64,000 nt of DNA from Desulfovibrio sp. (GCF_034006445.1 NZ_JAVESS010000001.1:581923-645922); one strand, 5' to 3'; positions 19,904 to 29,843 are shown, counted from the first letter of the stretch. A program made the numbers and translations. The notes: generated by a model not told the origin, from the sequence alone.

Positions 19904-21190
19904 ATGTTCAAAAAAACGTTGGCGACGCTGGCTCTCATGCTCGTCATCCTGTGCGGCTCGCTGAACGCGAAGGCCGCGGACGACACCATCAAGGTAGGCA
20001 TTCTGCATTCGCTTTCCGGCACCATGGCCATCAGCGAGACAACCCTGAAAGACGTCATGCTCATGCTTATTGACGAGCAGAACAAAAAAGGCGGCCTTCT
20101 GGGCAAAAAGCTGGAGGCCGTGGTTGTCGACCCAGCCTCCAACTGGCCCCTGTTTGCAGAAAAGGCTCGCGAACTGCTGAGCAAGGACAAGGTCGCCGCT
20201 GTTTTCGGCTGTTGGACCTCGGTTTCTCGCAAGTCCGTGCTGCCCGTGTTTGAAGAACTCAACGGCCTCCTGTTCTATCCCGTGCAGTACGAAGGTGAAG
20301 AATCCTCGCGCAACGTCATTTACACCGGCGCGGCCCCGAATCAGCAGGCCATCCCCGCTGTGGACTATCTGATGAACGACCTCGGCGTTAAGCGCTGGGT
20401 GCTGGCCGGTACGGACTACGTGTTCCCCCGCACCGCCAACAAGATCATTGAAGCTTACCTGATCTCCAAGGGCGTGAAAAAGGAAGACATCCTCATCAAC
20501 TACACGCCCTTCGGCCATTCCGACTGGCAGTCCATCGTTGCTGAAATCAAAAAGTTCGGCAACGCGGGTAAAAAGGCCGCCGTGGTTTCCACCCTCAACG
20601 GCGACGCCAACGTGCCTTTCTACAAGGAACTCGCCAACCAGGGCATCACTGCCGCCGACATTCCTGTCATGGCTTTCTCCGTGGGTGAAGAAGAACTCTC
20701 CGGCATAGACACCAAGCCTCTGGTGGGCCACCTGGCCGCCTGGAACTACTTCATGAGCGTGGATAATCCCGCCAACAAGGCCTTCATCAAGAAGTGGCAC
20801 GATTTCACCAAGAACCCCAAGCGCGTGACCAACGACCCCATGGAAGCCCATTACATCGGCTTCAACCTGTGGGTGAAGGCTGTTGAAAAGGCTCAGAGCA
20901 CCGATGTGGACAAGGTTCTGAAAGCCATTGTGGGCCTTGAGACCCCCAACCTCACCGGCGGCGTGGCCAAGGTCCTGCCCAACCACCACATCACCAAGCC
21001 CGTGCTGATCGGCGAAATTCAGGCCGACGGCCAATTCCAGGTGGTATGGGAAACTCCTTCCGTGGTTCCCGGCGAAGCGTGGTCGCACTACCTGCCCGAA
21101 TCCAAGGATCTGATCGGCGACTGGACCGACCCCATCAACTGCGGCAACTACAATACCAAGACCAAGAAGTGCGGCGGCGCTTCAAAATAG
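19904..21190 (+). CDS. urtA: Urea ABC transporter, substrate-binding protein
   Basis: A 428-residue periplasmic binding protein. The signal peptide spans 1-24 (KK, hydrophobic core, cleavage at NAKA|ADD). The mature part is a type I bilobed fold of the branched-chain amino acid/amide class: IKVGILHSLSGTMAISE at the N-terminus, then GCWTSVSRKSVLPVFEE and LLFYPVQYEGEESS, which are characteristic of UrtA/FmdD proteins binding urea or short amides. The tail NCGNYNTKTKKCGG is also typical. The RBS AAGGAGG precedes ATG 19904. It is first in urtABCDE and next to urease genes, which supports urea rather than other amides. A hairpin after the gene probably lets it be made in excess. Confidence 0.95.
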   Translation: MFKKTLATLALMLVILCGSLNAKAADDTIKVGILHSLSGTMAISETTLKDVMLMLIDEQNKKGGLLGKKLEAVVVDPASNWPLFAEKARELLSKDKVAAVFGCWTSVSRKSVLPVFEELNGLLFYPVQYEGEESSRNVIYTGAAPNQQAIPAVDYLMNDLGVKRWVLAGTDYVFPRTANKIIEAYLISKGVKKEDILINYTPFGHSDWQSIVAEIKKFGNAGKKAAVVSTLNGDANVPFYKELANQGITAADIPVMAFSVGEEELSGIDTKPLVGHLAAWNYFMSVDNPANKAFIKKWHDFTKNPKRVTNDPMEAHYIGFNLWVKAVEKAQSTDVDKVLKAIVGLETPNLTGGVAKVLPNHHITKPVLIGEIQADGQFQVVWETPSVVPGEAWSHYLPESKDLIGDWTDPINCGNYNTKTKKCGGASK

Positions 21191-21215
21191 AGAACGTAAC
21201 CGTCTGAAACCTGCT

Positions 21216-21238
21216 GCGGGGGCCTCAGTGGCCCCCGC
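21216..21238 (+). terminator. Intercistronic hairpin between urtA and urtB
   Basis: A perfect 9-bp stem, GCGGGGGCC-TCAGT-GGCCCCCGC, 26 bases after urtA, without a U-run. Such hairpins after binding-protein genes usually protect the upstream mRNA or reduce read-through, raising the ratio of UrtA to membrane components. Confidence 0.7.
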
Positions 21239-21311
21239 GACCCTCCCCCACGGCACGTTGGTCGGGGCCAGCGCAGCGCTGTCCCGGCTGACCAGACTAA
21301 AGGATATTCCC

Positions 21312-22994
21312 ATGCGCACGGCGCTCTTGCTCTGCTGCCTCGTAATTTTCAGTCTGCCTCCCGCAGTGCTGGCGTCCGGGCCGGAACCGGACGGCAATGC
21401 CGGGGGTGCGGTTTCTACTCCTTCCGCGTCCCCGGTGCAAACTTCGCCATCCATTCTTCCAGCCGATCTGCTCAAGACTCTCGTGAGCCCCAAAGTTGCG
21501 GACAGGGATGCGGCCATTGCCGCGCTGGAAAAGGATGACAACAACCTTGCCGCGCCACTGCGCGAAAAACTGCTGGAAGCGCTGCTGCGCAACACCCTGC
21601 TGGCCGATGCCGCTGCCGGAGCGCTTTTTGTGAGCGACGATGCAGGTCAGGCACGGCCCCTTGACGCCAGGGGCGAACTTGGCGTGCCCCAGTCTGCCGA
21701 CAGTCTGCGCAAGGTGGGCACAAGCAACCGTCAGCGCCAGCGCATTACGGATATCCTCAACGCGCAGGCCCTTACCTCCACAGACACGGCCAAACGCCGT
21801 CAGGCATCGGCAGCCCTTATGGAGAGCGCCACCCCGCCCCTCGATGCGGAGGCCCTGCACAAACTGCTGGATGGAGAAAAGGACGAAACCGTGCGCGGCA
21901 ACCTCAGCGCGGCCTTTGCCCTGTACGTGGCGGCTGACCCAGGCTCCGCGCGCTCCGAGCAGCTTGCCGCCGTCACGGCCCTGGACAGCAGCGGCAGCCC
22001 CGCCGCCCTCGACGCCCTGCGCACCCTTGCCGCATCATCTGACACGGCTGTGGCCAAAGCGGCGGGCGACGCCCTGTATTTCCAGCGTATTTCCGCCCAG
22101 TGGGCACAATTTTTTGAGATGCTCTTTTTTGGCACGAGCCTGGGTTCCATTCTTGTGCTGGCCGCCATTGGCCTTGCCATCACCTTTGGCGTCATGGGGG
22201 TCATCAACATGGCCCACGGCGAACTGATCATGCTCGGGGCTTACACAGCCTGGGGCATGCAGCAGATATTGCCGGGCCAGCCCGGGCTTGCCCTCATTCT
22301 GGCTGTTCCCGCCGCCTTTCTGGTCAGCGGCGGCATGGGCGTGCTTCTTGAAAAAACCGTTATCCGCTTTCTTTATGGCCGCCCGCTGGAGACACTTCTG
22401 GCAACATTCGGCATCAGCCTTGTGCTGCAACAGGCCGTGCGCACGGTTTTTTCGCCCCTGAACCGGGCCGTGCAAAATCCGGATTTCATGAGCGGCGTGT
22501 GGCAGATCACCCAGCATTTCAGCCTGACCTGTAACCGTGTGTACATCATCATTTTCTGCCTTGGCGTGTTTGCGCTCATCCATGTGGCCATGCACCGCAC
22601 CCGGCTGGGGCTTGAGGTGCGCGCAGTATCACAAAACAGGGCCATTGCCCGCTGCATGGGCGTGCGGGCCTCGCGCGTGGACGCGCTGACCTTTGGCCTT
22701 GGCTCCGGCGTGGCTGGTATGGCTGGCGTGGCCTTGAGTCAGGTTTCCAACGTTGGGCCCAACCTGGGCCAGACCTACATTGTGGATTCCTTCATGGTGG
22801 TGGTGTTCGGCGGCGTAGGCAACCTCTGGGGCACGCTGACAGGCGGGCTGGCTCTGGGCATTGCCAACAAGTTTCTGGAGCCTGCCAGCGGGGCCATGCT
22901 CTCCAAGATCATCATCCTGGTCTGCCTTATCCTGTTTATCCAAAAGCGCCCGCGCGGATTGTTTCCGCAAAAAGGCCGTGCGGTGGAGGCGTAA
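21312..22994 (+). CDS. urtB: Urea ABC transporter, permease UrtB
   Basis: 560 residues. Start ATG 21312 (MRTALLLCCLVIF, AAAGGA upstream). A signal peptide (about 1-22) is followed by an extracytoplasmic alpha-helical region to about residue 262, made of Ala/Leu/Asp-rich helices that look like HEAT-type repeats, and then a LivH-type permease domain of about eight helices beginning SLGSILVLAAIGLAITFGVMGVINMAHGE. The GVINMAHGELIMLGAY segment is a LivH/UrtB hallmark. The long N-terminal extension is known in this UrtB subgroup. It forms the channel with UrtC and is powered by UrtD/UrtE. urtC starts immediately after the stop. Confidence 0.93.
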   Translation: MRTALLLCCLVIFSLPPAVLASGPEPDGNAGGAVSTPSASPVQTSPSILPADLLKTLVSPKVADRDAAIAALEKDDNNLAAPLREKLLEALLRNTLLADAAAGALFVSDDAGQARPLDARGELGVPQSADSLRKVGTSNRQRQRITDILNAQALTSTDTAKRRQASAALMESATPPLDAEALHKLLDGEKDETVRGNLSAAFALYVAADPGSARSEQLAAVTALDSSGSPAALDALRTLAASSDTAVAKAAGDALYFQRISAQWAQFFEMLFFGTSLGSILVLAAIGLAITFGVMGVINMAHGELIMLGAYTAWGMQQILPGQPGLALILAVPAAFLVSGGMGVLLEKTVIRFLYGRPLETLLATFGISLVLQQAVRTVFSPLNRAVQNPDFMSGVWQITQHFSLTCNRVYIIIFCLGVFALIHVAMHRTRLGLEVRAVSQNRAIARCMGVRASRVDALTFGLGSGVAGMAGVALSQVSNVGPNLGQTYIVDSFMVVVFGGVGNLWGTLTGGLALGIANKFLEPASGAMLSKIIILVCLILFIQKRPRGLFPQKGRAVEA

Positions 22995-24134
22995 ATGGCG
23001 ACCGACATCTTTGAACGCGAAAGGCTGCTCAACACGCCTACCCGCAATTTTCTGGCTGTCACCGCAGTGCTGTCGCTGGCCGTGATTGCAGGCAGCCTGC
23101 TGCCCGCAGGCAGCGCCTTGCACGTGCCGGGCTACATGGTCACCCTGCTGGGCAAATATCTGACCTACTCCCTGCTGGCGCTTTCCGTCGATCTGGTCTG
23201 GGGATTCATGGGGGTGCTCAGCCTTGGGCACGGGGCGTTTTTCGCTCTTGGGGGCTACGGCTTCGGCATGTACCTCATGCGGCAGATAGGCGCGCGCGGC
23301 GTGTACGGCAATGCCAATCTTCCGGACTTCATGGTTTTTCTGAACTGGAAGGAACTGCCCTGGTTCTGGCAGGGCAGCGAATACTTTGTGGTGGCCTTGC
23401 TGCTTGTGGTGCTGCTGCCAGGCCTGCTGGCCTATGTGTTTGGCAGGCTGGCCTTTGGATCGCGGGTTTCGGGCGTCTATTTTTCCATCATGAGTCAGGC
23501 CATGACCTATGCCCTTCTGCTGGCTTTTTTTCGTAATGAAATGGGCTTTGGCGGCAACAACGGCCTTACAGACTTCAAGACCTTGCTGGGCTTTGGACTG
23601 CAGACAGACGGCATGCGCACAGCCCTGTTCGCCTGCTCCGCCGTGGCTCTCATGGCTGGCTACATCCTGTGCAGGGCTGTCACGGCATCGCGCCTTGGAC
23701 GCGTGTGCGTGGCCGTGCGTGATGCGGAAAGTCGCGTGCGTTTTATCGGCTACAGGGTGGAGCGGTATCAGGTGGCGGTGTTCACGCTTTCCGCCGTTCT
23801 GGCTGGTATTGGCGGCGCTCTGTATGTGCCGCAGGTGGGCATCATCAACCCCGGTGAATTTTCTCCCCTCAATTCCATTGAAATTGTGGTCTGGGTGGCG
23901 CTTGGGGGCCGTGGGCGGCTTTATGGCGCGGTGCTTGGCGCATTTGCCGTCAATGCCTTTAAAACGTGGTTTACGGCTGTCATGCCCGAAGCATGGCTGT
24001 TTGCCCTTGGTGGCATGTTTGTGCTGGTGACCGTCTTCCTGCCCCAGGGTCTGGCTGGTTTGCCTGATCAGTGGCGCAACCGCGCAACGCCAGATTCCCC
24101 TGCCGATTCCGCCAAAGAAGGAGCCGCAGCATGA
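22995..24134 (+). CDS. urtC: Urea ABC transporter, permease UrtC
   Basis: 379 residues, LivM-type permease with about ten membrane segments. The family motif WGFMGVLSLGHGAFFALGGYGFGMY is at about 69-93, and RLGRVCVAVRDAESRVRFIGY, the EAA-like cytoplasmic loop contacting the ATPases, is at about 234-254. It starts at the base following the urtB stop and overlaps urtD by 4 bases (ATGA), so the genes are translationally coupled. It pairs with UrtB to form the urea pathway through the inner membrane. Confidence 0.93.
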   Translation: MATDIFERERLLNTPTRNFLAVTAVLSLAVIAGSLLPAGSALHVPGYMVTLLGKYLTYSLLALSVDLVWGFMGVLSLGHGAFFALGGYGFGMYLMRQIGARGVYGNANLPDFMVFLNWKELPWFWQGSEYFVVALLLVVLLPGLLAYVFGRLAFGSRVSGVYFSIMSQAMTYALLLAFFRNEMGFGGNNGLTDFKTLLGFGLQTDGMRTALFACSAVALMAGYILCRAVTASRLGRVCVAVRDAESRVRFIGYRVERYQVAVFTLSAVLAGIGGALYVPQVGIINPGEFSPLNSIEIVVWVALGGRGRLYGAVLGAFAVNAFKTWFTAVMPEAWLFALGGMFVLVTVFLPQGLAGLPDQWRNRATPDSPADSAKEGAAA

Positions 24135-25027
24135 AGACCCAGCAGGATATTTTGCACGGGCGCAGCCTTGACGACGTGGCCGAAGCTGCCCGCGTCTACG
24201 AAGAAACGCACCCCCCCTTTGACAAGCGCCCCTTGAAGTTGCGTGCCCGGCCCCCGCGCCACATGATGTCCAAGCCGGACATCGCGCTGTACATGGAAAA
24301 AATCAGCGTGAGCTTTGACGGTTTCAAGGCGCTCAATGACCTGACTTTCTATGTGGACAAGGGCGAGCTGCGCTGCGTTATCGGCCCCAACGGCGCGGGC
24401 AAGACCACCATGATGGACGTGATCACCGGAAAAACCCGGCCTGATGCCGGTTCCGCATGGTTTGGCCGCACCTGCAACCTGCTGCAGATGGATGAGGTCG
24501 CCATCGCCCAGGCCGGCATTGGCCGCAAGTTCCAGAAGCCCTCAGTGTTCGAGGCCCTGAGCGTGCTGCAAAATCTGGAACTGGCCCTGGCTGGCGACAA
24601 AAGGGTATGGCCCACGTTCCACGCGCGGCTCTCTGCCGACGATAAAGTCTTTATTGAAGAAGTGCTGCACCGCATCCGTCTGACGGAACTGGCCCGTTTG
24701 CAGGCAGGCAAGCTCTCGCACGGGCAGAAACAGTGGCTTGAAATCGGCATGCTGCTCATGCAGAAACCGCAGCTTCTGCTGCTGGACGAACCCGTTGCGG
24801 GCATGACGCCTGAAGAAATGGACCGCACCATCGATCTGCTGCACGACCTTGAAGGCGAACAGAGCATCATGGTGGTGGAGCACGACATGGAATTTGTGCG
24901 GGCCATTGCCCACAGGGTCACGGTGTTGCATCAGGGCAGCGTGCTGGCCGAGGGCACCATGGACGAGATGCAGAACCACCCAGCCGTGGTGGAAGCCTAT
25001 CTGGGTGAACCGCTGGGCGCTGCCTAG
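24131..25027 (+). CDS. urtD: Urea ABC transporter, ATPase UrtD
   Basis: 298 residues. Start ATG 24131 overlaps the urtC stop (ATGA). A 50-residue hydrophilic lead precedes an LivG-type ATPase: Walker A GPNGAGKTT, Q-loop region IGRKFQKPSVFEALSV, signature LSHGQKQWLEIGM (SHGQ, normal in UrtD instead of SGGQ), Walker B LLLLDEPVAGM and switch EHDMEFV. It ends with the LivG-like tail EAYLGE. ATP hydrolysis by UrtD/UrtE drives import. Confidence 0.95.
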   Translation: MKTQQDILHGRSLDDVAEAARVYEETHPPFDKRPLKLRARPPRHMMSKPDIALYMEKISVSFDGFKALNDLTFYVDKGELRCVIGPNGAGKTTMMDVITGKTRPDAGSAWFGRTCNLLQMDEVAIAQAGIGRKFQKPSVFEALSVLQNLELALAGDKRVWPTFHARLSADDKVFIEEVLHRIRLTELARLQAGKLSHGQKQWLEIGMLLMQKPQLLLLDEPVAGMTPEEMDRTIDLLHDLEGEQSIMVVEHDMEFVRAIAHRVTVLHQGSVLAEGTMDEMQNHPAVVEAYLGEPLGAA

Positions 25028-25177
25028 ATGTAGTTTTCCAACAGGTTGTTCTGCATGGCCCCTAAACGGCCCCTGGTCAACCGCTGGCCAATCCTGGGTG
25101 GACAGTCGCTGGCAGTCTTGGGCAAACCACCGCTGCAAACAGCCAATTTTCGAGCCCCATGCTCCAGGAGGAGCGTA

Positions 25178-25873
25178 ATGTTGCATATCACAGGTCTTAA
25201 CCAGTTTTATGGCGAAAGCCACATCCTGCGCGACGTCAACCTCGCGTTGACAGCCGGTTCGTGCGCCTGCCTCATGGGGCGCAACGGCGTGGGCAAAACC
25301 ACGCTGCTCCAGTGCATCATGGGCGTGCTGCCCGCACGTTCCGGCCATATTTTTCTTGAAAAAACGGACTTGCTTCCTCTGCCTGTGGAGCGCCGGGCAG
25401 CCCTGGGCATCGGTTATGTGCCGCAGGGCCGCCAAATTTTCCCCTTGCTGACCGTTCGCGAAAATATGGAACTCTCGCTGCCCATGCGCAAGGATAAGGC
25501 CAGGGACATTCCTCCGTTCATCTTTGATTTTTTCCCCGTGCTGGGCGAAATGATGCACCGGAGAGGCGGCGATCTTTCCGGCGGCCAGCAGCAACAGCTT
25601 GCCATTGCAAGGGCGCTCACGCTGGAGCCGCGCCTGCTCATTCTGGATGAACCAACCGAGGGCATTCAGCCCAATATTGTGCGCGACATCGCCACAACCA
25701 TCCGCAGGCTCAACGAAGAAATGGGCCTCACCGTGCTGCTGGTGGAACAAAAAGTGCCTTTTGCCCGCCGCATGGCAGATACCTATATGATTATGGATCG
25801 CGGCCACATCGTTTCGCAGGGCGACATGCGCGGCCTTGACGACGCCACGGTCAAAGCCTTTCTGAGCGTTTGA
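25178..25873 (+). CDS. urtE: Urea ABC transporter, ATPase UrtE
   Basis: 231 residues, LivF-type ATPase. ATG 25178 follows CCAGGAGGAGCG, a better start than the frame opening at 25046. Marks: NQFYGESHILRDV, Walker A GRNGVGKTT, GYVPQGRQIFPLLTVREN (Q-loop), signature LSGGQQQQLAIARAL, Walker B LLILDEPTEGIQPN and the H-loop replaced by VEQK, normal for LivF/UrtE proteins. A 150-base gap separates it from urtD, while ureD follows after 29 bases, so transport and urease genes appear to form one transcription unit. Confidence 0.95.
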   Translation: MLHITGLNQFYGESHILRDVNLALTAGSCACLMGRNGVGKTTLLQCIMGVLPARSGHIFLEKTDLLPLPVERRAALGIGYVPQGRQIFPLLTVRENMELSLPMRKDKARDIPPFIFDFFPVLGEMMHRRGGDLSGGQQQQLAIARALTLEPRLLILDEPTEGIQPNIVRDIATTIRRLNEEMGLTVLLVEQKVPFARRMADTYMIMDRGHIVSQGDMRGLDDATVKAFLSV

Positions 25874-25902
25874 TTTTCACTGCGGAATCCAGGAGCAACT
25901 AC

Positions 25903-27030
25903 ATGTCTGCCGCCACCGTAAACCCTGCCAACAATCTCCACGGCCACTGCTTTACGCCTGACCGGCGCTGGAGCGCGCGCATGGATCTGGATTTTGCGGT
26001 GCGGCAAGGGCGTACCGCGCTGGCAAAAATGCAGTTCAGCGGGCCCTTGCGTGTACAGCGGCCATTCTATCCCGAAGCAGCGCCCACGAATGCGCCGGGT
26101 CGGGCGCAGGCATCCCAACCCTGCCACTGCTGCCTGCTGCATCCGCCTGGCGGCCTTGTGAGCGGCGACGACCTGAACCTTGCCGTGCGGCTGGAGCAAG
26201 GCGCACACGTATTGCTCACCGCCCCCTCGGCCTCCAAGTTCTACGCTGCGGATGCGCACAACGTGGCCCAACGCCAGACCACAGATCTTACAGTTACAGG
26301 CGGTATGCTGGAATGGCTGCCGCGTGAAACCATCATCTATGACGGGGCGCGGGCCGAAATGCGTACATCGGTGGAGCTGGACAATGCCAGCGCCTGCATT
26401 GGCTGGGAAATGATCTGCCTTGGCCGCCCTGCCGCCAATGAACGTTTTACCCACGGCAGCGTGCGCCAGAGCCTCATCCTCACCCGCGGAGGTCTGCCCC
26501 TGCTGCATGAGGTGCTGCGCTTTGTAGGCGGCGATGCCCTGCAAGAATGCGCCTGTGGCCTTGGCGGTCAGGCGGTTTCCGCCACCCTCTTTGCCGTGGG
26601 GCGCGGAGCGGGTACGGGCGACACTACAGATGCCGCCGGACATGACCTCGCCGCGCTGGAAGCCTGCTGCGCCGCCCTGCAGGACCTGCTCTCGCCCAGC
26701 CGCGACTTTGATGCTGCGCCAGACGATGCGCTTGGCAATACTCATGGCGACACTCCAGGTGGCACTCCAGGTGGCGCTCATGATGCTGTGCCTTGCGGCC
26801 AAAGCCCTGCTGCTGGCGGCAGTTCCGTTCAGGCAAGGCCTGTTCCCCTGCCTGCCCACATGGGGGAGAGGGCCGGAGCCACTGTGCGTGGCGAGGTGCT
26901 TGTGGTGCGTTATCTGGGTCCGGACATGGAAGAAGCGCGCAACCTGCTGCTGACGGCCTGGAATATGCTGCGGCCAGCGCTGACCGGCTGCCCGCCGCAC
27001 ATGCCGCGCATCTGGTACGGAGCTTTTTAG
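25903..27030 (+). CDS. ureD: Urease accessory protein UreD (UreH)
   Basis: 375 residues. Start ATG 25903 with AGGAG upstream. UreD is the scaffold that binds apo-urease and, with UreF and UreG, lets nickel enter the active site. Family marks: LHPPGGLVSGDDLNLAVRLEQGAHVLLTAPSASKFY at about 78-114, LEWLPRETIIYDGARAEM and WEMICLGRPAANE. Between about residues 280 and 325 is a low-complexity insert with GDTPGGTPGGAHDA encoded by short tandem repeats, which makes this UreD about 100 residues longer than usual. The C-terminus is regular (RPALTGCPPHMPRIW). The stop codon is part of the first inverted repeat of the element at 27028. Confidence 0.93.
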   Translation: MSAATVNPANNLHGHCFTPDRRWSARMDLDFAVRQGRTALAKMQFSGPLRVQRPFYPEAAPTNAPGRAQASQPCHCCLLHPPGGLVSGDDLNLAVRLEQGAHVLLTAPSASKFYAADAHNVAQRQTTDLTVTGGMLEWLPRETIIYDGARAEMRTSVELDNASACIGWEMICLGRPAANERFTHGSVRQSLILTRGGLPLLHEVLRFVGGDALQECACGLGGQAVSATLFAVGRGAGTGDTTDAAGHDLAALEACCAALQDLLSPSRDFDAAPDDALGNTHGDTPGGTPGGAHDAVPCGQSPAAGGSSVQARPVPLPAHMGERAGATVRGEVLVVRYLGPDMEEARNLLLTAWNMLRPALTGCPPHMPRIWYGAF

Positions 27031-27175
27031 GGCATTTTCACTTTGAAACTGTGTTAAATGCCCTAACGCTGCACCACGTGCAGCGCGCCACATCGTGGCG
27101 TGGATTTTGCCGAAAAATCGCATTTTTCGGCAAAAAGACAAATTGAAATGTGTAGCATTTCAAAGGTTATCTGGT
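27028..27175. repeat. Intergenic element, AGGGCATTT/AAATGCCCT ends (copy 2)
   Basis: TAGGGCATTT (27028-27037) pairs with AAATGCCCTA (27056-27065); this first arm contains the ureD stop. A perfect 13-bp stem TTTTGCCGAAAAA/TTTTTCGGCAAAA follows (27105-27135), then GAAATG/CATTTC. The order of inverted repeats and the GCATTT...AAATGC motif resemble the element at 17533. It separates ureD from ureA without an obvious U-run terminator. Confidence 0.55.
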
Positions 27176-27261
27176 CTGAAAAAATTTGCAGCCAAGTTGT
27201 GACCACACTGTTTTACTGTTTGACGAAATTAGTGCGGCGTGCCGCGTACACTGGAGGCATC

Positions 27262-27564
27262 ATGGAACTTCTGCCCAGAGAAAAAGACAAGCTGCTGCTT
27301 TTCACCGCCGGATTGCTGGCGGAAAGGCGCAGGGCTCGCGGACTCAGGCTCAATTATCCCGAGTCTGTGGCCTACATCAGCCTGGCGGTGCTTGAAGGCG
27401 CGCGCGACGGGCAAAGCGTGGCCGAACTCATGGGTTCGTGCCGCAACCTGCTCACGCGTGAGGACGTCATGGACGGCGTGCCCGAGATGATCCACGAAGT
27501 GCAGGTGGAGGCCACCTTTCCTGACGGCACCAAGCTTGTGACCGTACACGACCCCATTCTGTAG
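27262..27564 (+). CDS. ureA: Urease gamma subunit
   Basis: 100 residues, the full length of a bacterial gamma subunit. It starts [34 protein letters not shown], the classical N-terminus, and ends [21 protein letters not shown] 27262 follows CTGGAGGCATC; longer frames run into the repeat. The subunit packs around UreC in the (alpha-beta-gamma)3 urease trimer in the cytoplasm. ureB and ureC follow. Confidence 0.97.
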   Translation: MELLPREKDKLLLFTAGLLAERRRARGLRLNYPESVAYISLAVLEGARDGQSVAELMGSCRNLLTREDVMDGVPEMIHEVQVEATFPDGTKLVTVHDPIL

Positions 27565-27623
27565 TCAGGGCCGGGCACTAACAACCCGCAATGGCAACCC
27601 GCACGAACACACAAGGGGGGCAC

Positions 27624-27965
27624 ATGATTCCCGGTGAAATCCATATGGCAGAGGGCGACATAACCCTCAACGCACTTTCGGAAGGACACGAGGTGGTGCT
27701 GGAAGTTTCCAATACCGGCGACAGACCCATTCAGGTGGGTTCGCACTATCATTTTTTTGAAGTAAACCCGGCTCTGACCTTTGCCCGCGAATCAGCGCGC
27801 GGCATGCGGCTGGACATACCCGCCGGAACAGCCGTGCGCTTTGAGCCGGGGCAGAAACGCGAGGTCCGCCTCGTGCCTTACGCCGGAGCCCGCCGTGTGT
27901 TCGGCTTTCGCGCCCAGATCATGGGGGCGCTTGATGCCGAAATCCGCAGGGAGGAAAAAGCATGA
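27624..27965 (+). CDS. ureB: Urease beta subunit
   Basis: 113 residues. It starts [16 protein letters not shown], the standard N-terminus, with AAGGGGGGCAC as RBS. Conserved parts: [40 protein letters not shown] and [10 protein letters not shown]. It overlaps ureC by 4 bases (ATGA). Separate gamma and beta genes are the usual bacterial arrangement, in contrast to the fused Helicobacter form. Confidence 0.97.
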   Translation: MIPGEIHMAEGDITLNALSEGHEVVLEVSNTGDRPIQVGSHYHFFEVNPALTFARESARGMRLDIPAGTAVRFEPGQKREVRLVPYAGARRVFGFRAQIMGALDAEIRREEKA

Positions 27966-29683
27966 TCCGCATCCCCAGAAGCCAGTATGCCGAACTGTAC
28001 GGCCCCACCACGGGCGACCGAATCCGCCTTGCGGACACGGAACTGTGGATTGAAATTGAGCGCGACCACACCGTTTATGGCGATGAAGTCTGCTTTGGCG
28101 GCGGCAAGGTCATTCGCGACGGCATGGGCCAGAGCCAGATCAGCAATGCTGACGGCGCTATGGACACCGTCATCACCAATGCCGTCATCATGGATGCGGC
28201 CCTTGGCATCATCAAGGCTGATCTTGGCATACGCCATGGCCGCATCGCCGCCATCGGCAAGGCGGGCAACCCCGATGTGCAACCCCATGTGGACGTGATC
28301 ATCGGCCCCGGCACGGAGATTATCGCTGGTGAAGGCTGCCTGCTCACCGCTGGCGGCATGGATTCGCACATCCATTTTATCTGCCCGCAGCAGGTGGAAG
28401 AAGCCCTTGCCAGCGGCATCACCACCATGCTTGGAGGAGGCACCGGCCCTGCCACGGGCACCAACGCCACCACCTGCACTCCCGGCCCCTGGCATCTGGA
28501 GCGCATGTTGGCCGCCACAGACGCGCTGCCCATGAACTTTGGTTTTCTGGGCAAGGGCAATGCCGCCATGCCCGAGGCCCTGCGCGAACAGCTTGAGGCA
28601 GGCGCTTGCGGCCTGAAACTGCACGAAGACTGGGGCACCACCCCGGCCGCCATTGACACCTGCCTTACTGTGGCTGACGAATACGATGTGCAGGTCGCCA
28701 TCCATACCGATACGCTCAATGAGGCGGGCTTTGTGGAGGACACGCTGGCCGCGTTCTGTGGCCGCACCATCCACACCTACCACACGGAAGGCGCAGGTGG
28801 CGGTCACGCGCCCGACATCCTGCGCGCCTGCTCCCTGCCCAACGTGCTGCCTTCGTCCACCAATCCCACCCGGCCCTATACGGTGAATACCGTAGACGAG
28901 CACCTGGACATGCTCATGGTTTGCCACCATCTCAACCCCTCCCTGCCGGAAGACGCGGCCTTTGCCGATTCGCGCATCCGGCGCGAGACCATTGCCGCAG
29001 AGGATATCCTGCAGGATATGGGCGTGATTTCCATGATTTCGTCCGACTCGCAGGCCATGGGCCGCGTGGGCGAGGTCATCACCCGCGCATGGCAGACCGC
29101 CCACAAGATGAAGGTGCAGCGCGGCCCCCTGCCCGAAGACCACGGGCACGGCAACGACAATTTCCGCGTACGCCGGTATCTGGCAAAATACACATGCAAC
29201 CCTGCGGTAACCCACGGCCTTTCCCACGCCATCGGCGCCGTGGCCCCCGGCCTTCTGGCCGACCTCGTGTTGTGGAAGCCCGCCTTCTTTGGGGTCAAAC
29301 CCTCGCTGGTCATCAAGGGCGGGCAGATTGCCGCCGCGCCCATGGGCGATGCCAACGCCTCCATCCCCACGCCGCAGCCCATGCACTACCGGCCCATGTT
29401 CGGCGCATTGGGCCAGGCTGCGGCTGCCGCCAGCCTGAGCTTCGTTTCGCGCGCCTTTATGGAAAACGGCGGCAAAGAGCGGCTGCGCGAGATGGGGCTG
29501 CTGCGCGGGCTTTCCCCATGCCGGGGTACGCGCGCCCTGTGCAAGAGCGACCTTTTGCTCAACTGCGCCACTCCGGCCATTTTTGTGAATCCGCAAACAT
29601 ATGAAGTCCGCGCTGACGGTGAAATACTCACCTGCGCTCCGGCGGAGGTGCTCCCGTTGGCGCAACGGTATTTTTTGTTCTAG
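27962..29683 (+). CDS. ureC: Urease alpha (catalytic) subunit
   Basis: 573 residues, the nickel amidohydrolase that hydrolyses urea to ammonia and carbamate. All expected active-site residues are present, shifted by two from the Klebsiella numbering: H136 and H138 (DSHIHF), the lysine to be carbamylated K219 (GLKLHED), H221, H248, H274 (HTYHTEG), D362 (SSDSQAMGR) and the mobile flap C321-H322-H323. Length and ends (C-terminus [10 protein letters not shown]) are normal. It should therefore be active once loaded with two nickel ions by UreDEFG. A 160-base gap follows before ureE, in which no terminator is seen. Confidence 0.98.
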   Translation: MIRIPRSQYAELYGPTTGDRIRLADTELWIEIERDHTVYGDEVCFGGGKVIRDGMGQSQISNADGAMDTVITNAVIMDAALGIIKADLGIRHGRIAAIGKAGNPDVQPHVDVIIGPGTEIIAGEGCLLTAGGMDSHIHFICPQQVEEALASGITTMLGGGTGPATGTNATTCTPGPWHLERMLAATDALPMNFGFLGKGNAAMPEALREQLEAGACGLKLHEDWGTTPAAIDTCLTVADEYDVQVAIHTDTLNEAGFVEDTLAAFCGRTIHTYHTEGAGGGHAPDILRACSLPNVLPSSTNPTRPYTVNTVDEHLDMLMVCHHLNPSLPEDAAFADSRIRRETIAAEDILQDMGVISMISSDSQAMGRVGEVITRAWQTAHKMKVQRGPLPEDHGHGNDNFRVRRYLAKYTCNPAVTHGLSHAIGAVAPGLLADLVLWKPAFFGVKPSLVIKGGQIAAAPMGDANASIPTPQPMHYRPMFGALGQAAAAASLSFVSRAFMENGGKERLREMGLLRGLSPCRGTRALCKSDLLLNCATPAIFVNPQTYEVRADGEILTCAPAEVLPLAQRYFLF

Positions 29684-29843
29684 AAAGTGTCGTCACAAAT
29701 GCTATTCAACCGGAATAAAAGGCGAAATTTTACGCATAAATAAGCGGAAAGACGATCATGACAACACTATCTAGCCATACTGTTCAAACCATGCCCAAGG
29801 CTGGTTCAAATCTTGTGCATATACACAAATTGAAGGAGCGGCC

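Noticed and set aside
19865..21088. 407-codon minus-strand frame opposite urtA
   Set aside because: urtA has a signal peptide, family motifs and RBS; the antisense frame has none.
27878..29665. 595-codon frame on the minus strand opposite ureC
   Set aside because: ureC has all active-site residues on the plus strand; the antisense product is a His/Gly/Ala-rich shadow caused by codon bias.
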